The translations under genes and the position numbers were made by a program. Below are positions 27,536 to 41,400 of a stretch of 64,000 bases of DNA, one piece after another. The first letter of the stretch is position 1. Each line of letters begins with the position of its first letter. The stretch comes from Apus apus (taxonomy: Eukaryota; Chordata; Aves; Apodiformes; Apodidae). The DNA is taken from the NCBI RefSeq assembly GCF_020740795.1, contig NC_067312.1:48307905-48371904 (forward strand), read 5' to 3'. The notes beneath the pieces are model-generated. The model ran no database searches, was not told the origin of the DNA, and saw nothing but the letters and a program-made list of their open reading frames with translations.

Positions 27536-30490
27536 ATATACTTTTAATGTGGTTTGAAAAGCAGAAATGTCTAAGAGCATTTGTAACACATCTCTTTGGC
27601 ACTTCACATTGCAAGTGATACATTATCAGTCCTCATACACTATAAAGAAAAATACCTACTAGAAAGTTGGTGTTATTGATCTCCAACTCTGTTTTTTTCA
27701 GGTGCTGCCAATCTCACACTTCCAAGCTCAGCATATGCCAAAGTCATGACAAGGGGATATAATCACAGCAAATATGCCTCTCAGGTGGTACATAGAACAA
27801 CACACTATAAATAAATTTATTGAAAACTACTGAAGTACCAAACATTGTAAGTGAAGGCCAAAGTTGCTTACCCCAATTCTGAAACATTTTAATCTGTATC
27901 AAGCTTCTTACTAACAAGTCTATTAGCATTCTGCTCAGACACAAGGCTCTGCCTCCTGCATGAGACCTTCTTTTCATTCAGCAGAACGGAACAAGGTAAT
28001 CTGATCTGTAGCCTCTGGAAAGCATTTGTTTGTTTGCTTTCAGCAGTTAAGGAGCAATTCCATCAAGAGCTACAATGGATGAGATAAATGGAAATTCATG
28101 CTGTGTCCACTTAAAAAAAAAATGAGGCGTGTGTTAGGTTTCAGATGGAATGTCAGAATTCAAAGGAAAGACTTCACGTTTTTGTAAGAGAAAACCAGAT
28201 CAGTATTCTAACTTCTGGACATTTCTCAATTCAAAGTTTCAGAAGTGTATTTTCTGCCTGATTCATTTACTTTCTTATTTCAGTCTGCCTTGAAAGCCAA
28301 TTTTATGGTCATCTTCTGTAGAACAAAACGCAATGTTGAACTGTATCTACTAAAATTCTAACCTTCCCAAAGAACTCTATTGAAAATTACAGGAAAATCA
28401 TGTCTAGAGTAGCCCTAGAGAAAAATATTTACTCCTCTGGTGATAACCTGCTCTACCAGTGACAAAAATGTGAATGGTGAGGCATGTCTTGCTGTTAACA
28501 ATTTTGTACTTTGAAAGTCCAAAGTGAGCAGGTAGCTTTAAAGTCGGAGAGAGATGACAGATTTCTTATAGTTCAAAATCCTCTTTGGCATAGCAAATGC
28601 CTGAAATTTATACAATGTCTGCAATAGGAATGAATTCAAGGAAAAGGGAACAGTCATACTGTTATTCTTCATAACCTGGCATGGAGAAATACACTGCCTT
28701 TCTGTGCAGTTTCTTTTATTTTCTATTACTTCAGGGTTACTCAGTTGCCCTGTAATATTCCAGAATTATTTTCAGCTGAAATCCAAATTACTGCTTTTAT
28801 TCCCTATGAGGGCATGTCACAGATTGCGTTGTTAAAACAACAGCATTGCCAAAACAACCTTTGCTAGATCTTGCATCTTGTCCTGCAAACCTGTATTAAG
28901 TTACCTTGTGGTAGTAATGTAACCAGATTACCACACAGCTCAGCACAGATGGTTTGTTTTTGCAATCCTGACTTCTCAGTCCCACCTGAAAAGTGGGACT
29001 GAAAGTCTCAGCTTTCTTGAGTTAAATGTATATGCCTGGATCTGTGTTATATTTTAAAACTATCCTTGATACTGTGCTTACAGCCAGATTTGCTTGCTAT
29101 CTGTGCTACATACCTGAGATAGCGTCCGTTGCACTGACTCTGTAGTAATTCTTCTGATATTGCTGGTGTGAGGACTTTGCAAGTGTGTACTTGACACTTC
29201 AGAGTCATGCTAACTGCAATGTGTGCTTGGCCTCAGTACCCCATACTTGGCACAGCCACTTCCATTAATCTGATCTGCAGTAACACTGTATTAACTTCGC
29301 TCAAAATCCTTTCTAAGAGACATCTGTATTTCTGCTGCAGTTACCTCAAATGGTAGTCTGAATATGGAGCAGGGGAGTCTGAAAATAAAATATCTTAGAT
29401 CTTTTTTCAGATGTGGTAGCCCCCACATTTCTACCAATATGAATAATTACATCCTTTGTTACTAGCATTAAATGTGGTATGGTAATTCTGTTAGAGCACA
29501 TCCTTAATGATCTGATTGTATTCTGTCTTTATCTGAATCACAAAGTGCAACAGACAAAGTTATCAACATTTACCAGTTGTTTTTTCAAGATCAAGTATTG
29601 CCACCACATCTTTTCAGGACACAGAACTACATAACATTACAGGAACTCTTGGTTCGGAATTCCACCAAAGTTTCCTTTTGACACTAGTTTCTTACCAATT
29701 TATTTTAAGTGTTAATGTAAATGTACACAGATACGCTTTTTCAGTCAGGCAGAATTTCACCAAACAGGAGAGAACTTTTTTAATACCCTGGCTTCAAGCT
29801 GGCTAATGACAGTGGTAGAGATGTTAAGTCATACTTGGTAGAATCCAATTTGTTGACTGAAGGTTGATTAACCTGGAAACTTTCAGCATTTCCTTTATGA
29901 TATAATTGATCTTCATCTCTTGCATCACTCTTCCGTCAACTTTATCAGGTTTTGTAGGTTATTTAAAGCTTCTGCTTAATTTTTCCTTTGAATCAATAAT
30001 GTTTGCTCATATGGGACACCATTTGCCATAGTGAAGATAGCTTTGAGTGGTGTCTGTACTGTGCCTTTATATGTCTTCGATGACTTTCGTATTTTTGGAT
30101 CAAATAAGCATTAGTCAGAAGCTACTCTGAAAATAATTCTCTATGCAAGTCTTCTTTGGATCATATAGTTTCTCTCCAGTTGAGCAGAACTTTTCTAGTT
30201 CCTGTAATAATAAATTCAAAAGTCACTTCATTTGATTATTGATTTTGTTTATAAGGCAGAAGTATTTTATAAACAATTGCATATGGGGGATCTTTAGAGT
30301 TTCCACAATCTCAACAAGCCTTTTGCTCTCATACCTGGAAGATTTCATACACTACCTGGCAGGCAATATAATTTCATGTAGTCTCTCTGTGTTCATGCTG
30401 TAACCAGCTATGGACCTGTCCAGTTTTTCTGATTTGTTGGTCAAAGAAAGATCTAGGGAACTATTAGACAAGGCTATGTTCCCCAAGTAA
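27536..30490. other. AT-rich intergenic DNA between ISOC1 and SLC27A6
   Basis: I recognise no gene, LINE or LTR. Minus-strand translation of the right part (about 29850-30490) has protein-like stretches broken by stops; see the finding for 30500-31069. Confidence 0.5.
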
Positions 30491-30499
30491 CCAGGTTTG

Positions 30500-31069
30500 T
30501 CAAAGTTTAAACTTTTTTTTTCTCCTGAAAATGAGGTGTTTGTTCAAATGCGTGGCTGCTGGTTCAGCTTGCTTCCCAGTTTTGTTGCCATCTCGGCCCG
30601 TTACTTTGTTGACTTCATGCATTGGCAGTCTGTCTCTGTCCACAGCTATCACGGCTCTTGGCTTTTTGCACAAGAGCTTTACTAAATGTATCCATGTGTG
30701 TTCATATTTCTGATAACTAAGAGTACACAATGTAATATATATATATAGCCACTGATTGGTAGGATGGGCAAGATTTTCTGACCAGTCATTTGTGTGGAGC
30801 GTGTGAGCCATGAATGTACAGAAATTATATACATTGACTTGCAGGGCTGCTAAAGCATCTCTGTGGAGGAACGGCTTCCCACAGGAGGAGGAAGGATTAT
30901 AGAGACAGCAAGTCACATTTAGGGATGGAAGAGAATAATTATGGTGAGATGCTGGTTCCTTGCAGGACTGGCCTTTCACCATTAGTACCCTGTGGAAAAC
31001 TTTTCCATGCTGGAAGATATATGTTGTACTCAAGGACTTTTGATAGGTAGCTTGTGACACTTTTTCCAC
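30500..31069 (-). CDS. Open frame of 189 codons, no recognised relative
   Basis: From ATG at 31069 to a stop at 30500. Apart from frames in repeats, the CpG island and the A/C tract, it is the longest open frame of the window. It has no signal peptide, membrane segment or known motif that I can see. It contains YIYI from a short TA microsatellite and a lysine-rich end from a T run. It could be a chance frame, an exon of an unknown transcript or part of an old pseudogene; chance is most likely. Confidence 0.15.
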   Translation of the reverse strand: MEKVSQATYQKSLSTTYIFQHGKVFHRVLMVKGQSCKEPASHHNYSLPSLNVTCCLYNPSSSCGKPFLHRDALAALQVNVYNFCTFMAHTLHTNDWSENLAHPTNQWLYIYITLCTLSYQKYEHTWIHLVKLLCKKPRAVIAVDRDRLPMHEVNKVTGRDGNKTGKQAEPAATHLNKHLIFRRKKKFKL

Positions 31070-31435
31070 AAATGGGAGTAGTTCTGGTTTTTTGAGCTGT
31101 ACTGTCTAGATTGTTCTTTGTAACTGATTTGCAAGGAATAACAAATGCTATTCAGTTTCTCAGATTATCACTATTATGTTAAGACCTACTTTTCTTTTAA
31201 TTGTAAACTGTATGACTTTTTTTTGTAATAACTAAAGCAGTGGTTTACACTTACTAATAAAAAAAGGAAAGCATTTGATGCATTTTAATAGTCAATGCAA
31301 TAATTCTTCAGCTATTGAAGATCAGTTTAAATAATTCCTGTTACTACATTCTGAAAACAGAGCTGAGCTCTCAAGAAACAGTAATAAGCTTTTTGTTGTT
31401 TGTTTGGTTTTTTTTAATGCACCTGTCTTTATGGG

Positions 31436-31615
31436 CTCCTTTCCCCTTCAGGACTGTCTCCCAAGGGACACTCTCAACCATTCAAAACTATCCTTAACAT
31501 AAAGGGCCACCCCACCACCTCTCCTCCCTTGCCTATCCCTCCTGAAAAGTTACTAGCCATCAAGCTCAGCACTCAAGTTGTGCAAGTCTTCCCACCACGT
31601 TTCTGCAGCAGTAAC
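31436..31615 (-). mobile_element. CR1 LINE fragment (endonuclease and linker words)
   Basis: In minus sense it has an 'ETWWE'-like word, then 'ggagaggtggtggggtggcc' as in the CR1 endonuclease, followed by 'gagtgtcccttgggagacag', which belongs to the end of the endonuclease region. The middle is deleted. The adjoining 31616-31970 is GC-richer than its surroundings and unassigned. Confidence 0.55.
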
Positions 31616-31970
31616 CCCAGAAAAGCAAAGCAGTTGAGGAACAGCCAAGTCTCTAGCATGAGGGCAGATCTGAGGTCAAGCTGGCACAGCAGGTCAAGGT
31701 TAGGATCAGCAAACTACCTCTCTGGGCTCAGTGATAACCATCACATAGCTCAAAGGCCTGAGGCTAGAAGCAGCTTCCTGGCGAAGGCAGGAAGGGTCGG
31801 TGAGGCAGCTGGCACCTCTTCACCCCCAGAACCATGCAAGCCCTGGAGGCTGCAGCACAGCAGGAATGGGCTGGCACACAGCAGGACAGGCCAGACCCTG
31901 TGGGGGCAGAGCCTGCAAAGTGCCTGTAGGGTTTTGACACGAGGTCTATGATAGTGTAGCACAAAGTATG

Positions 31971-34900
31971 AGCCCTAGCTTTCACAAATAAATCATCAGG
32001 TGAACAAGTTAATCTTTAACCTTTTAAAATATGAATTTATTATTTAGACCTAAACTCTGTAGTGTTAATTTAAATACAACTGAGTTCTTGCCCTCTCTGC
32101 TACTTTCTCCATGTGATTAGCTACCCTGATCAACAAGCTGCTTCTATCACATTTGGCCTTTTCATTTCTTTTTATATGCTTTCCTCTTTGACATGCTTTC
32201 TGACCTACACTGGAAAGTCTAATTCCACTCTTATAAGGCATATCATCAAACTGTAACACACAGAAAATTATTAGAGACTTATCAGGAGGAAAGAATTTGT
32301 TCTGTCTGCTTTTTCATTGTCATCGTTCATGTCCTTTTAATCTATTTTTAAAGTAATCATCCCAATACTCAGTTATAAATATTTTATTTTGAGGATATAA
32401 TTTATAAACTCAATCCATGAGTGATTGTATCAAATTATCCTTGTCTCCTGTTCATTTAAAAGTATCAAATTGGTTTATTGTTGTGGGGTTTTTTGTTTGG
32501 TTTGTTGTTGTTTTTTAAGTCAGGTAACAGAACATGGAAGAAATACCAGGTCCATAGCGCAGGTATTTTTACCTAGAATCTGTTGTTGTTTGAGAGACCA
32601 GAATGAATAGCCTCATTGTCAGTCCAGTTCTGGCAATACCTATACTATTAATACATTATATTTTTAGTAGTGAACCTGAGTGGCAATTGACCCACTTTGG
32701 AACAAAATACATAAATGTGCATGAGACATTTCATAGTTCCAAAACTGTTTCTTGGGTTGGACCTTAGTGCTGTAGCATCGAAGGAAAAGCAAAAGATGAA
32801 AACAAGTGAAAATAAAAATAAAGGTGCTTTTCTTTTCATTAACATCCTTTGTCTTTTAGGAGATTTCTACTTCTTGGAGTAGGATTCATGTGACTATTTG
32901 TTAAAAAATGGGCTGTAGAATGAATAGTTGTTGAAAGCTAGGGCTAAAAAAATAAGTAATTTGAATGGAGCTTTTTTTTTAAAAAAAAACACAACAAAGG
33001 ATGATTCAATGGAATATGCAGGGCCAAAGTTATTCCCTGTCTATTTTCAGTGGGTTCAGCTGAATAGCATTAGCCATGCTACTAAACATTTCAATAGATT
33101 AAATCTATTTCCCTTTTCCTAGTAATTCTTGGAGGTTACTTCAAAGTGGAATGACCATATGCATTACTTGGTGTTTGGAAAAGGGAAAGGAAAACTCCGG
33201 TGCCAACCACGAAGTTACGGCTTTGAGACACCCATGTTGCTAGGTGCAATGGCCTATTCTCTGTAGGAATTCACGGTGAGAGAAACTCCATGAGCACCAG
33301 CAGGTGCCATATGTGTGACCTAAAAGCTGTAATATGAATGCTGTGTTCAGAAAAGCTTGTAGTAAGATTTAAAAAACCCTGCAATTTTGGTAATGAAATT
33401 AATTTTTCCAATAACTGCTTCTGGGTTACTCCAATCTTTATGGCACAGCAAACACCTAATTCTCTTGCAGCTCAAGGAACATCTATGTAGAATTACTTTT
33501 TTCAACAGGATTAGATCAAATGAGTAATACTTTGTGTTCTAATATTTTACTAAATGCAGGAGGTCATACACTATGTAGTGTACATTTTCAGTTGATGTCA
33601 CTGTATAGTTTGACGGTCCTGCTGGCTCCTGTATTGAGCATATGTAACAGCTTTATTTATAAAAAGAGACAGGATGGTGGTGACACAAGACAAGATACTG
33701 TGATTTATGGGATGCAGAAATACTTATTTCCATTTAAATTCTGCAGATCACTGAATATACAGGTTCTGAACATAACTGTGGGAATTGCCAACTGTTTTTC
33801 TCTAGAAACAGTTTTTAGAAACCCCTTTCTGACACTGGTCTTTGTTTAACAAAGCAAGACAGAGGTTATCTTTGCTAGGTTGGTCACATATTGTCTAAGA
33901 AGAACAATACTTGTACTCAATGTCACATAGAGATGCTCAAGAAAAACAGACTATATGATCAACATTTTAGTTCTGAAGGCCTTCTTTTCATTTAAAGTTA
34001 TGAGCTAGCTAAACAAAGTCAATGATCTCAAAAACATCTGACTTTTTGCTTTCTTGCATACCCCATTTCTCTAAAGAAATTTAGTTTTAATATAACACAA
34101 GAGGAAGCCAAAAGGTCTCTAGAAGTAATCTGTAGATCTGGAGAAAATGTACTGCCTCAAGGTAGCTGAGATAATTCCTGACAAATGGCATAGGGACTCC
34201 TCATTGTAGCAGAGATATGCCACTATAAAAACAGACTAAGACAATGGTGAGTCAGACTATGTTTTTTCAAACTATGAATTTCCCAACAAAACCACTTTGT
34301 TAATGGCAGATTACAGTTATTTGGGTAGAAGTAAGCTTCTCTTCACAAAAATTGGATTTTTATGGCCAGGACAATGGAAACAGAGTCATATTGCTTATAC
34401 TCCAAAAGAGGTTTTCCTCATTTTACAGCAGAATATGGCTTTTTGTACTGCAGTGATGGATGACAGGTTACAGTGCTCTCACTTGCCATCAAGAAATAAT
34501 TTTCCTTCCTATCTTTATTTTATAATTCTAATTAATTACTTCGATAGAAGCTGAGCTGAATGTATACAGCTATTTTATTACTGACAATCTGTAGAATTAA
34601 AATAATTTGCAAAGAATTTAATTTTGTGTCATTCCAGGAGAGAGCTCAAATACGTCTGTGTGGCCAGCAAATGAGAATTAGATTCCGACGTGCTGACAGG
34701 AGATGGATTTCTTCCTGTTCCCTACTAGTTGATTTAGGCAGTTCTTGATCTTTGAGTTGACTTGTGGATCCTATTCTCAGGCATATTTACTTATATACTT
34801 ACATTCTCTTACATACTGTAAAGTCACTGTTATCCACCGCACTGCCTGTAGCTACTCTGCTTCTTTCAGCAGTTCAGAGGTTAGTGACATTTGCTCCTAA

Positions 34901-34982
34901 GCATGATGACTTCAAATAAAGCAGAAAATTAGATCTCTCTTGTACATATACATAAATATATAATACATATATATATATATAT

Positions 34983-35016
<34 letters not shown>

Positions 35017-35404
35017 AGATATGCTTAAAATAACAAAAAATATGGCAAAGGTGGAAGGCTATAAGTGAAACAGCTGCAAGTAGTAGCACTTCAAAATGTG
35101 CCACATCCTTGGAATTTAATCCATGCTTTTCTAAAATTATAGTCTCTTTGTCTCTTTCTATCAAGATTTATGTTTGGATTATTACAGAAATAAGGATCTA
35201 CTTTCAAAACTGCATAGTTTTTACTGCAGTAATAAAAGTCATCCTGTAGTATATTCAGCACACACAGTAGGATGAGAGTAAGATAAAATATTTTTTATTT
35301 CAACAACCAATTATTTCCTCAAAATTATAACCTAACTCTCAAAACTGGGTTTGACTTGATGGTAAATACTTGATATTTGCAGGTTTTGACTAGAAAACAT
35401 AATC
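31971..35404. other. AT-rich intergenic DNA
   Basis: No gene or mobile element recognised apart from the AT/AG microsatellite. Frames of up to 109 codons (33520-33849, +) have no recognisable domain. Confidence 0.5.
34965..35012 (+). repeat. Compound (AT)n(AG)n microsatellite
   Basis: About nine AT units run into about fourteen AG units, separated by a few bases. Confidence 0.9.
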
Positions 35405-35419
35405 TATCTGCAGAACAGA

Positions 35420-36655
35420 GCAATGGTTTCATCTGGTGCTATGGTGGAAGTTGTTCTCACCAACAATAACAGGTTGGTGGGGAATGTAAAGCTCAAGAGC
35501 AGTCTAGACTATAGTGACCATGAACTGGTGGAGTTCCAGATCCTTAGGGCAGTGAGGAGGGTGCATAGCAAGCCTGCTACCCTGATCTTCAGGAGAGCAG
35601 ATTAGGCCTCTTCAGAAATCAGCTTGGTAGACTACCCTGAGATAAAGCCCTGGAGGGAAAAGGAAACCAAGAAAGCTGATTAATATTCAAGAACCACCTC
35701 CTCCAAGCTCAGGGGTGCTGTATCCCAACAAAGAGGAAGTCAGTCTTTGGAACTGACTGCACACACAGCAAGTTTGCTAATGATACCAAGTTTTGTAATG
35801 TGGTTGACACACTGGAGGGAAGGGATGCCATCTAGAGGGACCCTGACAGACTTGAGAGGTGGGCCTGTGCCAAATTCATTAAGTAAGGCCAAGTACAAGG
35901 TCCTGCACCTCAGTCGGGGCAATCCCAAACACAAATACAGGTTGGGCAGATAATGAGTTTGTAACAGTGCTAAGGAGGAGGACTTGGGAGTGCTGGTTGA
36001 TGAAAATCTCAGCATGAGCCAGCAATGTGCACTTGCAGCCCAGAAAGCCAACAATATCAAAATATCCTGGACAATATCAAAAGAGGCATAATAAGCAGGT
36101 CAGGGGGGTGACTGTCACCCTCTAATCTGCTCTTGTGAGATCCCACCTGCAGTACTGTTGCCAGTCTGGAGCCCCCAGGACAGAATGGACATTGAGCTTT
36201 TGGAGTGAGTCCAGAGGAAGGCTACAAAGACAATCAGAGGGTTGGAGCACCTCTCCTATGAAGACAGTTCTAGAAAGTTGGAGTTGCTCAGCCTGGAAAA
36301 GACTCCAGGGAGACCTCACAGTGGCCTTTCAGTACCTGAAGCAGGCCTACAAGAATGCTGGGGAGGGCTTTTTACAAGAGTATGTAGCACTGTGACAAGA
36401 GGGAACAGTTTCAAACTGGAAGAGGGTAGATTTACATTAGATATTAAGAAAGAAAATCTTTACTGTGAGAGTGGTAAGACACTGGGACAGGTTGCCCATA
36501 GAACTTGTGGATGTCCCATCCTGGGTGGGAGCATCAAGGCAAGACTGAAAGAGGATTTGAGCAACGTGGGAGGCGTCCCCACCCACAGCAGGGGAGTTTG
36601 AACAAGATGATCTTTAAGGTCCCTTCGAACCCAAATGATTCTTTGATTCTATGAG
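35420..36655 (+). mobile_element. CR1 LINE with an internal deletion
   Basis: It has the endonuclease end (EVVLTNNNRLVGNVKLKSSL, then DYSDHELVEFQILRAVRR), then jumps at about 35740 to the catalytic region (FANDTKF in a broken frame) and goes on through [15 protein letters not shown] and the C-terminal region to the 3' terminus 'gattctttgattctatgag' at about 36653. Most of the reverse transcriptase is missing. Confidence 0.8.
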
Positions 36656-37340
36656 TTCTCTGAACAATTGTCAGCACCCTGAGCCCCCCAGCCCTAGCTT
36701 TCTGTCACAATAACTGTTTTGCAAACTACATGAAAAAACATATAGGAAAAGTGGCACTGCTTAGGAAGTGCTAGAGCATCATGGCCCCTTCCAGGCTTAA
36801 CTAGCAGTTCTCTGCTTTCTCCATTATGTACTTAATTATATTAACATCTACCATAAAGCACTGCGTAAGAACTTTTTGGTCTTACTGCTTTGCAGATTGC
36901 AAGACTGCAAGCTTACTGGTTTATACTGACAGTCCCATAAAGAATATGGTATTCAGAAATACAAGCAAGCTATGAATCTTCACGTATTTTTTTACCACAC
37001 CCTCGGTTTGGGTTTTTAAGGAAAATAAAGCGATAATCCATGAATCAAAAGCTGACACAATTTTAACACTTTGTTAGATGAGCAAAGTAGAAACAAGTAT
37101 GCTACATCCTACTCTTTTATGAGAGCCTGGTTTCATACCACAGTTATAACAAAAGAGAGATCCACAATGCCCAGTGTTGAAGACAGTTGCCCTTTCAGTA
37201 TTCTGTACCACAGGTACTGCTTCTGACTAATTAAAGCTAGCATCATGATCCATTTGAGGAGGACACTATGCAGGTACTGTAACAAAACAAGCTACAAAAC
37301 AGACTTCACACAGTATAGAATCTGGTTTAATAAATGTACT
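36656..37340. other. Unassigned DNA downstream of SLC27A6
   Basis: AT-rich, no gene or repeat recognised. Confidence 0.5.
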
Positions 37341-38263
37341 TTTATTTTAAAACTTTTAAAAAGCAATGTATTAGAACATATGATTTAGAATTTTAAAATC
37401 TCTGTTTCATTTTATACTCACAAAATTATAATCTTTGGCTGTCATTAATAAGAGTAAGTAAGCTATTTTTTAGTCAATATGCATGACTGTGCTGTAATAA
37501 TTCTTTTTATGATATATATGTAATTTTTCCTATTAATTGTGAACATTTTCTCCACCTATTGTTGCTCTGCTGCTAAACACTTCACAGGAGTTTGCTCTAG
37601 TCTTCAGAATTTGACACTCCAAACAGCCAGTTTAACAAATGAATGGATTATGACCAAAAAAATCTCAGCAGTGATGTTAGCGTAAAAATTTTATTTTTGG
37701 GTTTATGTGAATGGCTTTCTTCTGCTTCACTCTCTTTCCTATTATGTTCCATCAGAAAAGTTGTCTGCAGAAGTGTTAGTTTTTCTTGTAACCACTGTGA
37801 AGCCTTTGTTTCTTAAAATAAATATTCAGAAGTTTATATGAAATGTAAACTACATTAAAACAAAAGATGTTACTGGCATTTGTTCTCTCTAGAAGCAACA
37901 ACTTCTGTCACAGTATCTTTATATGTTGAGGTTTTTCTACTATCTTTCATACCAGGTATCATCTATGATCATTTAGTACTAAGAAAAAGTCAGACTCAGC
38001 ATTTGTATTCCAAAATTAAGATGAAATAAATTTCAGTCACATTTTACAGGTAATTTACAAAGAAATTGGATTCAAGAAGTAAAAAATAATTAGTGAATCA
38101 TAATGATCAAGCGAGAAAAGATACAAACCATATCTGAGCATAAATATCAAGAATAAAAAATGCTATTCGATATTACTATGTATAAATACTGGCATTTAAT
38201 GTTACTGTTTTCTCATACAGTAGCTCAAACATACTGTCCCTTAATTGCCTGTTATTAGGTTAA
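37341..38263 (-). other. SLC27A6: Probable SLC27A6 3' UTR
   Basis: AT-rich sequence after the stop codon. AATAAA on the minus strand occurs at 37695-37690 and 37346-37341, about 570 and 920 bases past the stop; either could be the polyadenylation signal. No repeat was recognised here. Confidence 0.4.
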
Positions 38264-38440
38264 TTAAAGTTTCAGTTTCCCAGATAAGATCATCTCATGT
38301 ACTTCTTTGGTTAACAAGACATATGCTTTCTTAGAATTATCTAAAAAATAAAGAGGATCAGTAATTGTAGATGGATTAAAACCTTCTTCCACCAGTCGAA
38401 ATTTTTGTTGTTTGAATGTTCCAGTCATTTCCATTTTTTT
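38264..38440 (-). CDS. SLC27A6: SLC27A6 last coding exon and stop
   Basis: The acceptor is CTATAG directly before a run of seven A; the stop TAA is at 38266-38264. It encodes [20 protein letters not shown], then [20 protein letters not shown], and ends [14 protein letters not shown] and EEGFNP are conserved near the end of all FATPs. Confidence 0.94.
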   Translation of the reverse strand, partial: KKMEMTGTFKQQKFRLVEEGFNPSTITDPLYFLDNSKKAYVLLTKEVHEMILSGKLKL

Positions 38441-41400
38441 CTATAGAATAGAGAAAGATCCATTATTCAATAGAAGAACTTCTATCATTTTGCTCATATT
38501 CATGCTTGCTTTTGAAAATTTTACTTGATATAAGGTTTATTTATTCTCATCACACTGAAAAACTAGAACTTTCATGCTGCTATGGACCAACATTTGGAGG
38601 CATGTTCAAAAAAAGTTAAAACCCCTTACTTTTTGCATCACTGTGCAGTGTCTTATCATAGTACCTCTTATGATGCAGCCCCAGCCTACTGTAACAATAT
38701 AGCTTCTTCATTTGTGCACATTATAAATTGAGAGAATCTGAGAGTACAAACAGTCATTATCAAGAACTTCTTACTGATAAAACTCAGGAAATTATCAATA
38801 TTATTTTTGTCACCTTAAATAAAGGGTTGAAAGGATCACATACAAATTAGTTCATACTCAGCCAGGTCCAAATAAAGACACCTTTATCACACATTTTATA
38901 AGGATTTCAAGCTTCTTTTCAGTATCACCATGTCCCTTGCAAAAAGCCCCGCTTTATGATGTCTGACTGCTGTCTTCTGTCTTTTCATTTTTCTAAATAT
39001 GCAAACAATCTCAAAAAATGAAACATTCTCCAACAACTCAGCTACTGTATGTACTCCAGATCTACCTCCAGGTTGTATCTACTTGCTTTTGTTGATCTAA
39101 GAAACATGCTGACAACTTATGAAGTATTATTACATGTCAGATGAATTCAATTGCGTAATTTTTCTTCCTTGAAGTTCCAACCAATATCTTCTTTCCTGGT
39201 AAATAACAGCAGTGCCAATAGCAATTCATCTTTAAGGCAGACATTTAAATACTAATCAAAGTTCCAGAGACTTGGTATCTAGGCTTACCCCAGATGCAGA
39301 TTCCTTGTACCCAGCATAAAGGCTTTTTTGTACATCTGTATAGCAATAAATCTAGACTTAGATTCTCATCCTTTAATAAACTGACTACCCTAACATTCTC
39401 AAGTATAATCTTGCTCGCTCATATCACAATGCTGCTGCAAAAGGTATCTTCCTGGACTTATGAGACACATACAAAGTCATATATTTAAATCTGAAGGTTC
39501 TTCATAGCATTTTCCTTTCTCCCCCTTCATTCCATAAAAGTATTCAATCTCTGATTGGTCCAGGAAACCAGCTTACATAACTTATCTTCTCTTGTCAAAC
39601 AATGTTTGTTGGTTTGTTTTTTAATCTTTTCCTCAAACTTAGGAGATTTCCTTCATAAATATATTTAAAACATTTTTTCTGTTTGCCTTTGTCATAATGT
39701 TTTCAAAACACTAGAAATCAAGATACTCATAAAAGTTCACTTAGTGTGATAATCAGTATTGCATGTTTTCTATACTCATGCATTTTTTTCTAGCTATATG
39801 TAGTTCATTGTATTACATTTACATTTTAACTTTTGGGGGTAGGAATTATTTTTTTCCCAAATTGGACAGTTACTACAGCAAAGTACTAGTATACAAATAG
39901 GGATGACTTCAACAATTTTGATAATAACTTACAATTTAAATTTACCTTTTCAGTTTGCATAGTACCTTTACAAATGCTTTAACTTTTGTCATTATCTTAC
40001 ACAGCAAATAGCATTTCATTTATTGTGCAGAGTGTCTCCTGCTTTAGCTCTACTCTTTTCTCATTTTCACTCCATTAAATGGATTTTAGATTTATTTTCT
40101 TCTGATGCAGTTGTTCACATTTTACTAATCTGAATCTTTCTGTTTTCCCATGTTAATGCTTCTAATCTCCCTAAATGCTATTGTATGATCTCTATCCTTA
40201 CACATTAGTACAATTCCTCCTGTTTTAACTTAATCTGCAAATTTTGATTCTTGTGTAATTCCTTTCCCAGGACTCCATTAATGAAGACAGCAAACAGGAC
40301 CCGTTATAAAACCAATAAAGTGGTATATGAACAAGTAGTTTCAGTTATTCATTTTGGTACCTCTGTGTTCAAATTATGTACATGTTTATATGCCCTGTGC
40401 AATAACGCAGCTTACCTGGACTCTTAAAAAAAGAGGACATGCATAAGTTGGTAGGTAGGTCACTACGTGCTTGTACATTTGTTCCAAATCTAATGATGTG
40501 TTCTGGTTTAAAACAAGAGAGGCCATTCCTGCTTTTCCTTCATGATCTGGGGAAAAGGAAGTGAGATGAGAATTTTGAAAATAGAATGATGTTGACACTT
40601 TAGTGGTGAACCTTAGAAAAGAAAACTATAGTGCATAAATAAACCGATAGTGATATAATATCTTCTGAGTTTCCATAAAACTGGAAGTTTACATTCGTAT
40701 TTTAAAAGGTACTACATATACCTGGTGATTACTCAAGTGATAAATTAAGGAATAATGCAGTAAATTACTTTGGCAGGTAAGAGGAAATGGAGTCCCATGC
40801 TCACTATTAATCAATACATGTAAATAAACATCAGTACCATTCTTCTCAAAAAATAAGAGTGCTGAGCCACCTTCCAGAATTAGCCAACTATGTAATCTCT
40901 TCAGTTTAGACTTAATCTCTTGTTAGTATCTTCTCTCAAAACGGCAATTTAATAGGGAAAGCAAAATCTGCATGCAATAGTAAAGCAAAACCAGGACTTC
41001 GTTCACTATTTCCCATGATCAGGCAGATCACAGAATGGTTTGGGTTGGAAAGGACCTCAAAGATCATCCAGTTCCAAGCCCCCTGCCATGGGCAGGGCCA
41101 CCTCCTAATAGACCAGATTGCTGAAAGCCCCCTCCAACCTGGAACACTTCCAGGGAGGGGCCATCCACAACTTTCCTGGGCAAAATGTGTCAGTGTCTCA
41201 TCACCCTCACATCAAAAAAATTCTTCCTAATATCTAAGCTAAATCTACCCTCTTTCAGCTTCAAACTGTCCCCTCTTGTCCTAGCACTCCATGCCCTCAT
41301 AAAAAGTCTTTCCCTAGAGTTCTTGTAGGCCCTCTTCAGCTACTGGAACACCACTATAAATTCTCCCTGGAACCTCCTCTGGGCTGAAGAAGCCCAAGTC

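Noticed and set aside
31529-31951. 140-codon plus-strand frame
   Set aside because: Its start overlaps a CR1 fragment in antisense, and the rest is low in informative motifs. Not supported as a gene.
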